Of a stretch of DNA of 64,000 nucleotides, positions 9,705 through 20,000 are shown one piece after another (the first letter of the stretch is position 1; every line of letters starts with the position of its first letter). A model generated the notes under the pieces. The model saw only the letters and a program-made list of their open reading frames with translations. It did not search any database and was not told the origin of the DNA. This stretch comes from Diogma glabrata. Taxonomy: Eukaryota; Arthropoda; Insecta; Diptera; Cylindrotomidae. Position numbers and translations under genes: made by a program. Location of the stretch: NCBI GenBank assembly GCA_963693315.1, contig OY856188.1, forward strand, positions 101,620,462 to 101,684,461. Direction: 5' to 3'.

Positions 9705-10952
9705 ATGGTTTTCTTAAGTGATTTAAAAGTTCCTGAGTTAAAGAAGGAACTAGAACAACGTGGATGGTTAACAAGTTAGTGGATGACAAAAGTGAATTGA
9801 TGCTCGAGGAGCTATGGAAGCCAATGGAATAGAAGTAGAAAGTTATCAGTTCGGAATAGTAACAAATAGTATAACAACAAATACTGATTAAGTAGTAGCG
9901 GATGAAGAGAAAAATCCGGTTTCAGAAACAACAACTTCATTGCTACCTGCAAATTGTGATTTTACGCAGTTAATGGCTATGATGCAACAGATGAATTTGA
10001 ATATGAACCAAAAATTTGATCAACAAAATCTTAACATCAACCAACAGATGGATATAGTTAATGGAACAAGTCGAGGATATAGATCTGTATGTGGGAGGTA
10101 AACTACACCAAGTCACATTTTTAAAATTTTACAGGAAAACCAAAAAACTATTTGAAAATCACAAACCCTTCCATCTCTTCATTAACTGCTTCCCTTACCC
10201 CGACTATTTATATTGCTCTGTAATTATTTTTTAATTTTCATTATATCCTTAATTAAATTACGTCATATTATGTAACGGTTATTTGTTAAAAAGGACTTGG
10301 TGTGCTTTACCTCACAATGATGGATCTTAGTATTCCCAAGTCCCTTGAAACATACAGCACCAAGTCCAAGACAATTGTACATAAATGGTGTTTCCAAAAA
10401 TAATGTTAAATGCTTTTTTATAAACTTTACCTCAAAATATATTTTTAAACATTTTAACGTTAAAAAACGTTTAAAACTGTTTACATTTTTTTAAGAAATT
10501 AAAAGAAAGACGTTAAAACCTAAAGACACATTAACTAAGTGCACTTGGTGTTATTTGCCTCTAAATACATTGTTGTCGTCTACAACATTATTTAGTCTTA
10601 AACAGAACTATGTACACTTGATGTTCTTTACCTCTTAAACATTTTGGACTTGGTGTCAAAATTTGTTCACTTGACGTTCTTTACCTCTAAGGGCTTGGGA
10701 CTTGGTGTAATTCAAAATTGTTCTATCTCGAAAACCACTAGTTAGGACTCAGTTCTATTACCCTCTCGGTAGAGAACAAAATCCCGATTCTAACAGTATA
10801 AAAAAACGTATTTTGAAAAAAAGTAACTTGGTGTAGTTTACCTCCCACATACAGAGATATAGTTAATGGAATAAGTCACTCAATACCTAACAACGCATAT
10901 TGTCGTGGATCCTATGTCTTAAAAGGTTCTTATGTGTTGGCATGCCACATTA
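9705..10952 (+). pseudogene. Decayed SAP-type gag, split by a MITE
   Basis: From the ATG at 9705 the protein reads MVFLSDLKVPELKKELEQRG, clearly the SAP start seen in element 2 (DLNGLKVQDLKSELEKRN). Stops and frameshifts follow at once, but later pieces still match element 2: a LMAMMQQMNLNMNQKF coiled coil and repeated NQQMDIVNGT. A 772-bp MITE (10084-10855) splits the coding remnant. The remnant fades by about 10950. It represents a third, much older member of the same gypsy lineage. Confidence 0.72.
10084..10855. mobile_element. hAT-like MITE with repeated subterminal motifs
   Basis: Terminal inverted repeats of about 30 bp start TCTGTATGTGGGAGGTAAAC. Flanking 8-mers are GATATAGA and GATATAGT, one mismatch, which suits hAT. 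The terminal motif ACTTGGTGT-n-TTTACCTC recurs inside at about 10294, 10543, 10614, 10648, 10668 and 10699, and inverted near 10352. Such repeats are typical transposase-binding sites. No open frame. It sits inside the decayed gag, so it is younger than that element. Confidence 0.78.
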
Positions 10953-11097
10953 GTGTATTCTTTTTGGCTGTACTGAACAAGTTCCAACACCGAATTATGG
11001 AATTTTGTATTCTTTTGGAATGAATTTCAATACAAAAAAAATAATTCAGTGTTGGAACTGTACTGAAATTTGTTCGGTACAGCCGAAAAGAATACAC
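10953..11097. mobile_element. 145-bp MITE with TA target duplication
   Basis: TA flanks both ends (10951-10952 and 11098-11099). The inverted repeats GTGTATTCTTTTTGGCTGTAC and GTACAGCCGAAAAGAATACAC extend inward through GTTCCAACAC. TA duplication suggests Tc1/mariner-type mobilisation. No coding capacity. Confidence 0.78.
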
Positions 11098-11199
11098 TAA
11101 TAGTAATTCATATCACACTGCATATTTTATTTTAAAAAAAAATTGAAAGTTCTTATACGAATACAGAATATTTAATTTGATTCTAAAGTATTCAACGAA

Positions 11200-11294
11200 C
11201 TACATATGTGGACTCACAAAATTTTTCCGAATACGGCAAATTGTTCAAATCAATTGTATGATTGCATGAAATTAGATGTTAAAGGAAAATTTAA
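11200..11294 (+). pseudogene. Decayed C2H2 finger exon (type A)
   Basis: Residues MWTHKIFPNTANCSNQL and then KGKFK align with the intact finger exon at 50741 (CTWKNCSKTFPHTNGLQYHM and then EEAFK). The cysteines and histidines are lost. It lies just before the D exon at 11374 and may end at AAG|gttagc (11294). I read it as a dead finger exon of a second paralogue; the alignment is short. Confidence 0.5.
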
Positions 11295-11373
11295 GGTTAG
11301 CTTGCACCTTGCAAATAACCTCATGTACCTTTTGTACATTTATTTTATTATTATTATTTATTATTTTTCTCAG

Positions 11374-11466
11374 ATGGAAATTCGAGAGGTCAAATCGCCC
11401 ACTTTGCTTGATAACAAATATTTAGTTGAATCAATCTATAAAGGTGAATTAATTCTTGAAGATTAA
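11374..11466 (+). CDS. Orphan terminal exon (type D), second copy
   Basis: TTATTTTTCTCAG precedes 30 phase-0 codons and a TAA. The tail LVESIYKGELILED matches the terminal exons at 9190 and 56812. The start of the exon is MEIREVKSP. It follows a decayed finger exon, so it is the 3' end of a second broken family member. Splice acceptor and tail conservation are seen directly; expression is unknown. Confidence 0.6.
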   Translation: MEIREVKSPTLLDNKYLVESIYKGELILED

Positions 11467-11524
11467 CTGGAAATGAAAAAGACTGCTTGATTCAGAAACA
11501 TTAAAATAGTAGATTTTTAAACAA

Positions 11525-11624
11525 GTGGTGAAAACGTCTCTTTTTGCGTGACTGAACGGTTTGTCCACGAGACGCGATAGCGTCGAGTGGAATAAGTTCA
11601 GGAACGCAAAAACGTTTTTACCAC
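11525..11624. repeat. 100-bp near-perfect palindrome
   Basis: GTGGTGAAAACGT at the left is the complement of ACGTTTTTACCAC at the right, and pairing continues almost to a centre at ACGAGACGCGATAGCGTCGAGT. A related palindrome lies at 50044-50140 with the same core (ACTCGACGCTAACGCGTCTCGT), so this is a dispersed family. Confidence 0.75.
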
Positions 11625-13571
11625 GGGTAGAAAACGCTATTTTTTCTACGCTTGTAAATATAAATGATAATATTTACAAATTCATCTACTAAAAACTTAC
11701 AAAACGACATATCTAAATTTGACAGTGTAAAAAATTAAAAATTATATATCGCATTTTTATCAGTGTAAAATAATGTTGTTATTGTGTTCGCATACAGATG
11801 GCATAATAACAGGCGAACACAATTATAAAGGAGCCCATCCACTTTGAAACATGTTTCAAAACTTGGTTTGTGTTTATAGAATGTTTTATAGTGTATGGTG
11901 AAGTTTGCAAACCAATTTGACGGTTTGTTATTCGAGTAGCTATATAATAGCTTGGACTTTTATACCAATTAATGTACTTCGGACAATATATAAAACATTC
12001 AGAAAACTAATTCTATTCCCTCCCTACGAATCACAACCGAGGAATCTCTTATATCCAACTAACTTAATCTAACATTTCCAAATGGCAATAATCAAAAAAA
12101 AGAACTAGAAAATGAATATACAAAAATTTTACATAAGACAATATATATAGACCTGACCTGCTTATGTTGATCGACGTCTTGACAGCACCTTCAGTTCAGC
12201 TCCACATCATTTAGTTTCATTAATAAATTTACGATTGGCTGCTTCCCCTATTCATCTAGCCATCCAATTTCAGGCTTTGTCTTCAATGTTATTGACATTT
12301 TATTTGAGCGAATGAGAGTAAATTTTAAAAATATGTGCTTCGAATAAATATTTCCTTTATCAAATAATATTTCATGGCTTTTATATTTAAATGATGTTTA
12401 TATTTACTATATTATTTATCTTTCTTAAAGTCCCTTTTTTATTATATTGTGAACACGGTTATCAATCTTTATGTCACCGGTCAAGAGTTGATGATATTTT
12501 TCCAATAAATCGAATTATTTATGAAATGTACATTTTGTTTATTTATTGAAAAAAATTAACGTTATGTTAATATTTTTGTTAACAATGATAGATTTGAAAA
12601 GAATTATTTTTATTACTACTTGATATTTTCTTCAACCTTTAATTAACCGGCGGGTATTTTTATAATCACTACCCTAGATTAAACTATATTTTATTTATTT
12701 ACATTACATTTTACTTTTTTTTCTTTAATGTTTTCGTTTTAAAATATAAACATCAACAGACCGAAAAAGAATGAATTGAATTTTCTATCATTTTAGATTT
12801 TTAACCTCGAAAAACTGATTTTACAATAAAATGTGATCTTTTTCTTTGACATCTTCTAATCAATCCGGAAAACGAAGATTGAGCAAAACTGAGTAACAAC
12901 TATTCGTTAAAAATGAAAATAAAATTGGTGCGTTCGTTTATTTTTATAATTGTAATTCGAAATTGAACTGACCGTTGGAAAATTTGAAATTACTATTAAT
13001 GTAAAAATGAACCGAGACTACCCAACGAATTTCGTTTCTACAGGAGAAAGTTTCTACACCTTTTCCATAGGAAGGCTGCACTACGATTCTACCTCGATTC
13101 TCTACATAAAATTTTAAAGACTTTTGATTGGTTAATTTGGTTTGAATTACAAAAGAAAAACAAAAAAATGAAAAAAAATAATAAGCACACAAAGAAAAAT
13201 AATGTGGCAACAGAATTATTTTATTGTTTTAAGATTATTCATATAGTTTTATTGCTATGGAATTTTTTTGCTGGGGTTACAACTGAAATTAGTTAAAAAA
13301 ATTCATTTGTTATTGAAAATCTAGACGAAAATGTTCATATTTTTTCGGTGTCAAAAATAAAGTTTTATTTGATAGAGAATTATAGTGAAGTTATTTAAAC
13401 GATAATCCATTTAATTAAAAACAATTTGTAGTGCGAAATTTAATATATATAGTGTTAAAACTTTAGAAAAGTATATATACATATTTAAAAACAATATTTC
13501 AAAATTAAAATTATATTTTAATAAAGTAAAATAATTAGTATTAATAAAGAAATTTCTTTTTAAATTTTCAG

Positions 13572-13679
13572 ATGCCTGGAAAAAAAACTTATCCAACTTA
13601 TGACGAATGTGTAAAAACGGTTAGAGATCAAGTTAAAGCTGCAAAACAACGCCATTTCAAAAAAAAGAGAACAAAATAA
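13572..13679 (+). CDS. Exon-like small frame, lysine-rich C-terminus
   Basis: TTTAAATTTTCAG is followed by 35 codons and a TAA. The protein starts MPGKKTYPTYDECVKTVRDQ and ends HFKKKRTK. AATAAA occurs at 13772. The frame is too short to judge by length, but acceptor, ATG at the exon edge, basic tail and polyA signal together suggest a terminal exon of a host gene carried inside a TIR element. I do not recognise the protein. Chance is an alternative. Confidence 0.35.
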   Translation: MPGKKTYPTYDECVKTVRDQVKAAKQRHFKKKRTK

Positions 13680-13854
13680 AAATTAATTTTTTCTTCTTTT
13701 ATATGTAAAAATTAATTTTTCCTTTTTTTAATGTTTATATTATCTTTTATTTTATTTTTTATTTTTATTCAAATAAATATTTACATGAAATGTAAAAGAA
13801 ATTTAACCAAAAAAATTTTTAATTATTCCAATGTTTTATGAATTTAATTTCGAT

Positions 13855-14160
13855 TTATGCACTACAGAATCGTTGATGAAAACTAACAAAATTTCTATAT
13901 TGAATCGTTAAGTAAAACTAACAAAATTTCGCTATAGAATCGTTGGAGAATATTCCATATAGATTCAACTGGTAGTATTACATGATGAATCGCACTAGAG
14001 CATTCGTTCACGAATCTAGCGGACATTTTAATTTTTTTCATACAAATTTCTATTCCTTTTCCATCACGATTCTGCTGGTCAGAGAAGAAGTTTCTTCAAC
14101 GATTCATGAACGATTCGATAGCATTTTATTCGCTGGGTATGGAAATAAACTTTTATTGAA
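13855..14160. repeat. GAATCGTT-rich repeat, family shared with window end
   Basis: The stretch with CATGATGAATCGCACTAGAG, CGAATCTAGCGGACATTTTA and ACGATTCATGAACGATTCG recurs in reverse orientation at about 63720-64000. Several AGAATCGTT motifs flank it. It looks like a dispersed element of undefined type. Confidence 0.6.
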
Positions 14161-14412
14161 TTAGAAAAAGAAGATGAATTGGTTTTATTATTGTTTAGGC
14201 GAATATCACGGACGTTACAGGTTTGCGAATTGGTTTTAGTAAAATCAAAACGCTTTGAAGGAAGAGTTTATTAAAATAACAATAGAAATCGACATCTATA
14301 ATTATTGTAAGTTTATCAACCAAGTTTACAAACACGTTTCATAATGTATGGTAAATATGCAAACAAGTTTGTAAACCATGTTTTGAAACATGTTTCAAAG
14401 TGGATGGGCTGC

Positions 14413-14893
14413 ATTATAACTTTATTTTATACTGGTAAAAATGCGATATGTAATTGTTTATTTTTTACACATTCAAATTTAGATATGTCGATTTGTAAAG
14501 TTTTTAGTAGATGAATTTGACAATATGAATAATGAAAATAGTTCATATATTTTCTCTTAAATCTTTTACAGATATTACAGATATTTTTTTTACCGACTGG
14601 AAGTCATCCTTTAAAGTATAAATTTAAAAAATTGTAGGTAAAGTTTCAATTAAAAACAAATAAAAATAAATTTTTTAACAAAATTTATTTATTTATTTAA
14701 TAAATTTTTTTTTATTTTTTTTCGGCGGAAAGAACTCAGAGAATATATTTTATATCTGACAGTTAATTATTGGAGGAACAAATTATACGATATATCTGAT
14801 ACAAATTTTATTCTGTTGCTCCGATTTCTCCGATATAGAAAAAAAAACTCATTTCATTATTAGTTTAATTAATTAATTACACACAATTGATAT
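14413..14893. other. AT-rich spacer without recognisable features
   Basis: About 480 bp of very AT-rich sequence between the TIR element and the LTR. I see no open frame, splice pair or inverted repeat worth reporting. Confidence 0.6.
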
Positions 14894-15541
14894 TGTGACG
14901 ATTATGGAAGATGATAGAACACAACAACAATAGAACTTTCAAGAAAATTCTCATTAGTTCTACAAATATAAAAATCAAAAGATACAAAAGGTAACAATGC
15001 AACCAAAGTAAACATTTAATAGGAAGTATTTGTTTTATCGAATAAGGATTGGTTAACGAAATAAAAATTGGTAAATAAAACAATTGAAAAGAATAGATTT
15101 CACACCTAGGTGTCAATATTTGAAGATCGTCTTATTGTTGATAAAGGAAAAAAAAAGGGTGTGTTCTATCTAGAACATTACAGCAGTTTCGAGGCTATTT
15201 CATGTAGTATATATAAAAGGTGTTGTTCGAGGATACAACCAGTATAAAATTGTTAGTGATACAAAAAGTATAAAAATTTAGCAGTGATAAAGGCGAAGTA
15301 AAATTAACAGTGTTATAAGTAGAAAGTTAAAAGTGATATTGTGAACAAGTATAAAAGAATTATAAGTGGTGAAATATCGTTAGTACAAGATTTATTAAAA
15401 GGGGAATAGTAATAGGAGAAATATTTTTATTGTAAAATCTTGAACGAATAAAATTATAACGTTTAGAAAATCCATTGTGTTTTAAATTTCCTGATTTAGT
15501 GATCGAACTAAATAATTGTAACTCGGCTAAGAAACGTTACA
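14894..15541 (+). repeat. 5' LTR of gypsy element 2 (648 bp)
   Basis: Starts TGTGACG and ends GTTACA. It is the same length as the 3' LTR and looks identical to it by eye. ATAT precedes it (14890-14893) and follows the 3' LTR (21292-21295), a 4-bp target duplication. A TATATAAAAGG box at 15210-15220 marks a likely promoter. The identity implies very recent insertion. Confidence 0.93.
15210..15220 (+). promoter_or_regulatory. LTR TATA box
   Basis: TATATAAAAGG lies about 330 bp before the LTR end, a suitable place for the element's transcription start region. It is repeated in the 3' LTR near 20960-20970. Confidence 0.55.
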
Positions 15542-15543
15542 AC

Positions 15544-15557
15544 TGGTGTCAGAAGTG
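15544..15557 (+). other. Primer-binding site of element 2
   Basis: TGGTGTCAGAAGTG begins two bases after the LTR, the same tRNA-Leu-type site as in element 1. The two elements are thus related in primer use as well as in protein. Confidence 0.72.
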
Positions 15558-15572
15558 AAATTGGGAAATAAG

Positions 15573-17017
15573 ATGGATTTGAATGGATTAAAAGTTCAAG
15601 ATCTGAAGAGCGAATTGGAGAAAAGGAATCTTTCAACAACGGGAACTAAGAATGAGTTGAAAGAGCGATTAATAAAAGCTATGGAAGCAGCTGGATTGGA
15701 TCCAGAAAAATATCGTTTTGGGCAAGAAGAAGCAGATGAAAATCCAGATGCAGGAAATAGTGAAGCTAAAGATGGTGCTGTTGAAGCAACGAGGCAAGTC
15801 GTACCAGCAAACAACGACTTTGCACAGTTAATGGCTATGATGGAGCAAATGAGTTTCAACATGAGAGCAGATGTAAAGGCAAAGATGGAGGTTATGAACA
15901 AAAAGTTAGATTTGCAAAGTAACAGCATGAGTAATGAAATGAAAAAGTTAGATGTCAACATAAAGCAACAGTCTGCAAACATCGATCAACAATTAGCTGC
16001 AAGTCGAGAAGAAATAAAGCAGCAGTCCATAACCATCAATCAACAGTCTGCAAACATCGATAAACAATTGGCAACAAATCGAGAAGAAATGAAGCAATTA
16101 ATGGAAGAAAAGATTCTTCAAATTTCAAACACATTCCATGGAGAGGTCGAGAAAGTACAACAAGAAGTAAAGCAATTGGAGCAGAAAGTTCTCGACGAAA
16201 ACCAGAAAGTACAATCAATGGTTGTGAATTTTGAAAAAAGGCTTCAAGATGTTGAAATTAATGGTAAAACAATTCACACGGTTCAACAAACACATAGCAT
16301 GAAGTTAAAACCGCCCCCATACGATGGTACATCATCGGAACATCTGATCAGAACAGTTGGAACGAAACACATCGTGTGGCAGCTTTAATAGTGGCACTGA
16401 AGGGTGAAGCAGCAGAAACAATACAAGCAGTTCCAGAACAAGATCGAAGGAGCTACAATGAGATCATGAAAGCTTTAGATCGCAAGTATGGTAGTGACCA
16501 CAAGCGGGAGATATACAGACTTGAGTTGAAGGGTCGCTATCAGCGAATTGGAGAAAGTCTGCAAGAGTTTTCGTCTGCGATCGAACGTCTGGTACATATG
16601 GCACATGGAAATACATCACCAGACTATATGGAAAGAATGAAGATAGATGCGTTCATCGACGGCATAAGAGATCCAGAGACGCGGAAGTCAGCTGTGATGA
16701 CGCCTAAAGCTACATTTGCTGAAACAATAGCTTGTGCATTGACTAGTGAGACGGCACAAGCAATTGTCAAACCAACAATCAAAGTACGCCGTGTAGAAAT
16801 GGAAGAAGAGGATAGTTTTAGGCCCCAAAAAAGATCCAGAGAATTCAACAGTAGAATAAGATGTTGGGTGTGTGACAAACTTGGTCACATATCTCGAGAA
16901 TGCAGAGAGGCCAGACGAAAACGGGGAAGATCAACATCACCAATCAGACGGAGATCATCTGAAGAAAAGGCTCAAGCGGGAGAGGATGGTCAAATGGCAG
17001 CGGAAGGGTTAAACTAA
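15573..17017 (+). pseudogene. Gypsy element 2 gag, broken by a small deletion
   Basis: I take the ATG at 15573; an open frame extends further upstream but only through GTG. Order: SAP domain (LKVQDLKSELEKRN, residues about 4-40), acidic linker, long coiled coil of QQSANIDQQL-type repeats, capsid region, and CCHC knuckle CWVCDKLGHISREC near 16863. Near 16345 the frame shifts: DGTSSEHL runs into a stop at 16388, while the capsid resumes in another frame (NETHRVAALIVALKGEAAE). Element 1 has extra residues here, so a deletion of some tens of bases is inferred. Gag ends with TAA at 17015, in frame with pol. Confidence 0.85.
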
Positions 17018-20000
17018 AACGAGTCAGCTTTAAGGGGGCGTAAGCTGGCTCTCACAACCGAATGCCCCATAATCTCCATCCCTATTTCAAGAATCGCAAG
17101 GAATGGTGACAGTTTAACGATTGGAGCTAAAATTGATGACAACAACTGTATCATTACGCTAGATACTGGAGCAACTCGCACAATAGTCCGTACAGATTTA
17201 CTAAAAGGGGAATTACAACCAGCAGAAAAATATCGAATACAAACAGCAACAGGGGAAAGTGCAACTATCAGGGGAAGCAAAATTGCCGATATAAAAATTG
17301 GAAATACGCACTTTCAGCATGAAGTTCTAGTGGCAGACATCGTTGATGAAGTAATTTTGGGAATGGACTTCATGAGGCCGAATGGATTTGTAATAGACGC
17401 TGGAAATGGAGTACTCAAGTATGGTAACGTAGAGTTGGTTCTTCAGATGAATGGTGCAGAATCAAGTATGAGGCGAATAATATTGGAACATCGCGAAAAG
17501 CTGCCACCTAATACCGAAACAATCGTCTGGGGAAGATTGGAGGGAGATTCTGGGTCACCAAGGTTGTGGGTTGTGGAAGCCAATGAAAATGGTCTTCAAC
17601 ATCAAGAGATCATTATAGGGAAAACATTAGTTGTACCAGATGAAAACTTAAGAATACCGATAAGAACACTAAATCTGTCAGACAAAATAAAAACCCTCAA
17701 GAAAGGAACAATCGTCGGTAAATGTGAAGAAGTAACTACCATTGTGAAATGTAAACAACAGCACACAGAAAGGAAAGTCGAAAATCAAACGCAGAAGAAA
17801 GAAATACAAAATCTACTACAGAAGTGGACAACAGAGCTTACAAAAGAACAAAAGAAAGAAGCAGAGCAGTTGCTCGAACGTTATTCGTCCATCTTCTGCA
17901 GCACATCAGCAGACAACGGAAGAACTAATCTGGTTAAACATAAAATTGACACGGGAGCAGAAATGCCGATTCGCCAAGCACCAAGAAGATTACCATTAGC
18001 AAAACGGGAAGAAGCTGATAGAATGGTAAAGGATATGAAAATGGCTGGTGTTATCGGGCAATCAGATAGTCCATGGAGTTCACCTGTGGTTTTAGTTGGA
18101 AAGAAGGATGGAACTACGAGATTCTGCGTCGACTATAGAAAACTGAATGCAGTAACAAAGAAAGATAGCTACCCATTACCTCGAATTGATGATACCTTGG
18201 ACACATTATCAGGTGCCAAATTATTCTCAACATTAGATCTGCAAAGTGGTTATTGGCAGGTAGAAGTCCAAGAAGAGGATCGAGAAAAGACAGCGTTTAG
18301 TGTGGGTAGTGGGCTATGGCAGTTTAACGTTATGCCATTCGGACTATGTAATGCTCCCGCAACATTTGAACGTTTAATGGAACGTGTGCTGAAAGGATTA
18401 CATTGGAGAACGTGCCTTGTGTACTTGGACGACATCATTGTAATGGGCAAGGATTTCGACGATCATTTGAAGAATTTAGAAGAAGTCTTCGAGCGAATCC
18501 AAGCAGCAGGACTAAAATTGAGTCCAAAGAAATGTACACTATTCAGAGAAGAAGTAAAGTACTTGGGGCACAAAGTAACAACAAATGGAATACACACAGA
18601 TGCTGATAAGATCACAGCAGTAAAAGAATGGCCAAGACCTAAGAATTTACATGAGCTTCGCAGTTTTCTGGGATTGTGCACTTACTACCGACGTTTTGTA
18701 CCAGGATTTGCCAATGTTGCTAAGAGTCTACATGAGCTCACGAGGAAGGATAAAGCTTTTGAATGGACCGAAAAGCAAGAAGATGCTTTTGTGGAGCTTC
18801 GGAAAAGATTGTGCACAGCACCAGTTCTGGCTTACCCTATACCAAATTTTAAATTCATATTAGACACTGATGCCAGCAATGATGGTATAGGAGGAGTGTT
18901 ATCTCAAGAAATTGATGGACAAGAAAAAGTAATAGCTTATTACTCAAAAATACTGTCCAAGCCAGAAAGGAATTATTGTGTAACCCGTAAAGAATTGCTG
19001 GCTATAGTGGAATGTGTAAAACATTTTCACAAATATTTGTACGGTCAAAAATTCCATTTGAGAACTGATCATGGAGCATTGAGGTGGCTACTGCAATTTA
19101 AGAACCCGGAAGGACAAGTAGCACGATGGATTGAACGCTTACAAGCTTATGATTTCGACATTGAACATCGAAGGGGAAGTGCACATGGAAATGCTGATGC
19201 ATTATCAAGAAGGCCATGCCAGGTGGAATGCAAGCACTGTAATCGGGCGGAAAGTAAGGAAAACATTATTGATGTCAGGCTTCTGCAAGTGCTTCCTAGT
19301 GAAGACTGGACGCATGAAGTGGTAAGGAAGGAGCAACTGGAAGATCCGAGCTTGGCACCAATAATAAAGTGCAAGGAAAAGGGAGAAAAACCTACATGGA
19401 GTGAGATTGCCGATAAAAGTCAAACATTGAAGGCATATTGGGCACAATGGGACAGCCTCTGTATTGAAGATGGATGCTTGAAAAGAATTTGGGAAAGTCC
19501 TGACGGATCAGTTAAAGAATCAATGATAGTAGTTCCCAAAATAAGAATACCTCAAGTATTAAAGGAATATCATGAAGGAACCAGTGGCGGTCACCTGGGT
19601 ATTAACAAAACCCTTGCTAAAGTACGGCGTAGATTTTATTGGTCAGGAGCACGTCAATCGGTAGTGGAATGGTGTCAAGCATGCGATCAATGTGCGGCTG
19701 CAAAGGGACCTGCAAGAAGAAGCCGTGGTAACATGAGGCAGTATAATGTAGGAGCACCATTCGAGAGAATTGCGATGGATGTAGCTGGACCATTTCCGAC
19801 TTCTGATAACAACAACAAATATGTGCTAGTCATAATGGATTATTTTAGCAAGTGGCCAGAAGTGTGTGCAATACCAAACCAAGAAGCAACAACGATCGCT
19901 GAAGCAGTAGTTAGCAATTGGATAAGTCGCTACGGAGTACCGATGGAAATTCACACAGATCAAGGAAGAAATTTTGAATCTACCATATTTCAAGAAATCT

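Larger units (their letters stand above)
11830..14412. mobile_element. 2.6-kb TIR element, hAT-like ends
   Basis: Termini GGAGCCCATCCACTTTGAAA and the complement of TTTCAAAGTGGATGGGCTGC extend through ACATGTTTCAAAAC, over 30 bp. Flanking 8-mers ATTATAAA and ATTATAAC differ at one base. The interior is AT-rich with no transposase. It contains a small exon-like frame at 13572 and a member of a repeat family shared with the window end. A non-autonomous element is the simplest reading. Confidence 0.65.

Noticed and set aside
12944..13210. 88-codon - strand frame
   Set aside because: Phe/Tyr-rich translation of AT-rich DNA, with no motif and no splice context.
13411..13596. - strand 61-codon frame overlapping the small exon
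   Set aside because: Low-complexity Phe/Asn/Tyr translation of AT-rich intron sequence.
14877..15116. - strand frame repeated at 20603-20866
   Set aside because: Both lie in the LTRs of gypsy element 2; duplicated because the LTRs are identical.
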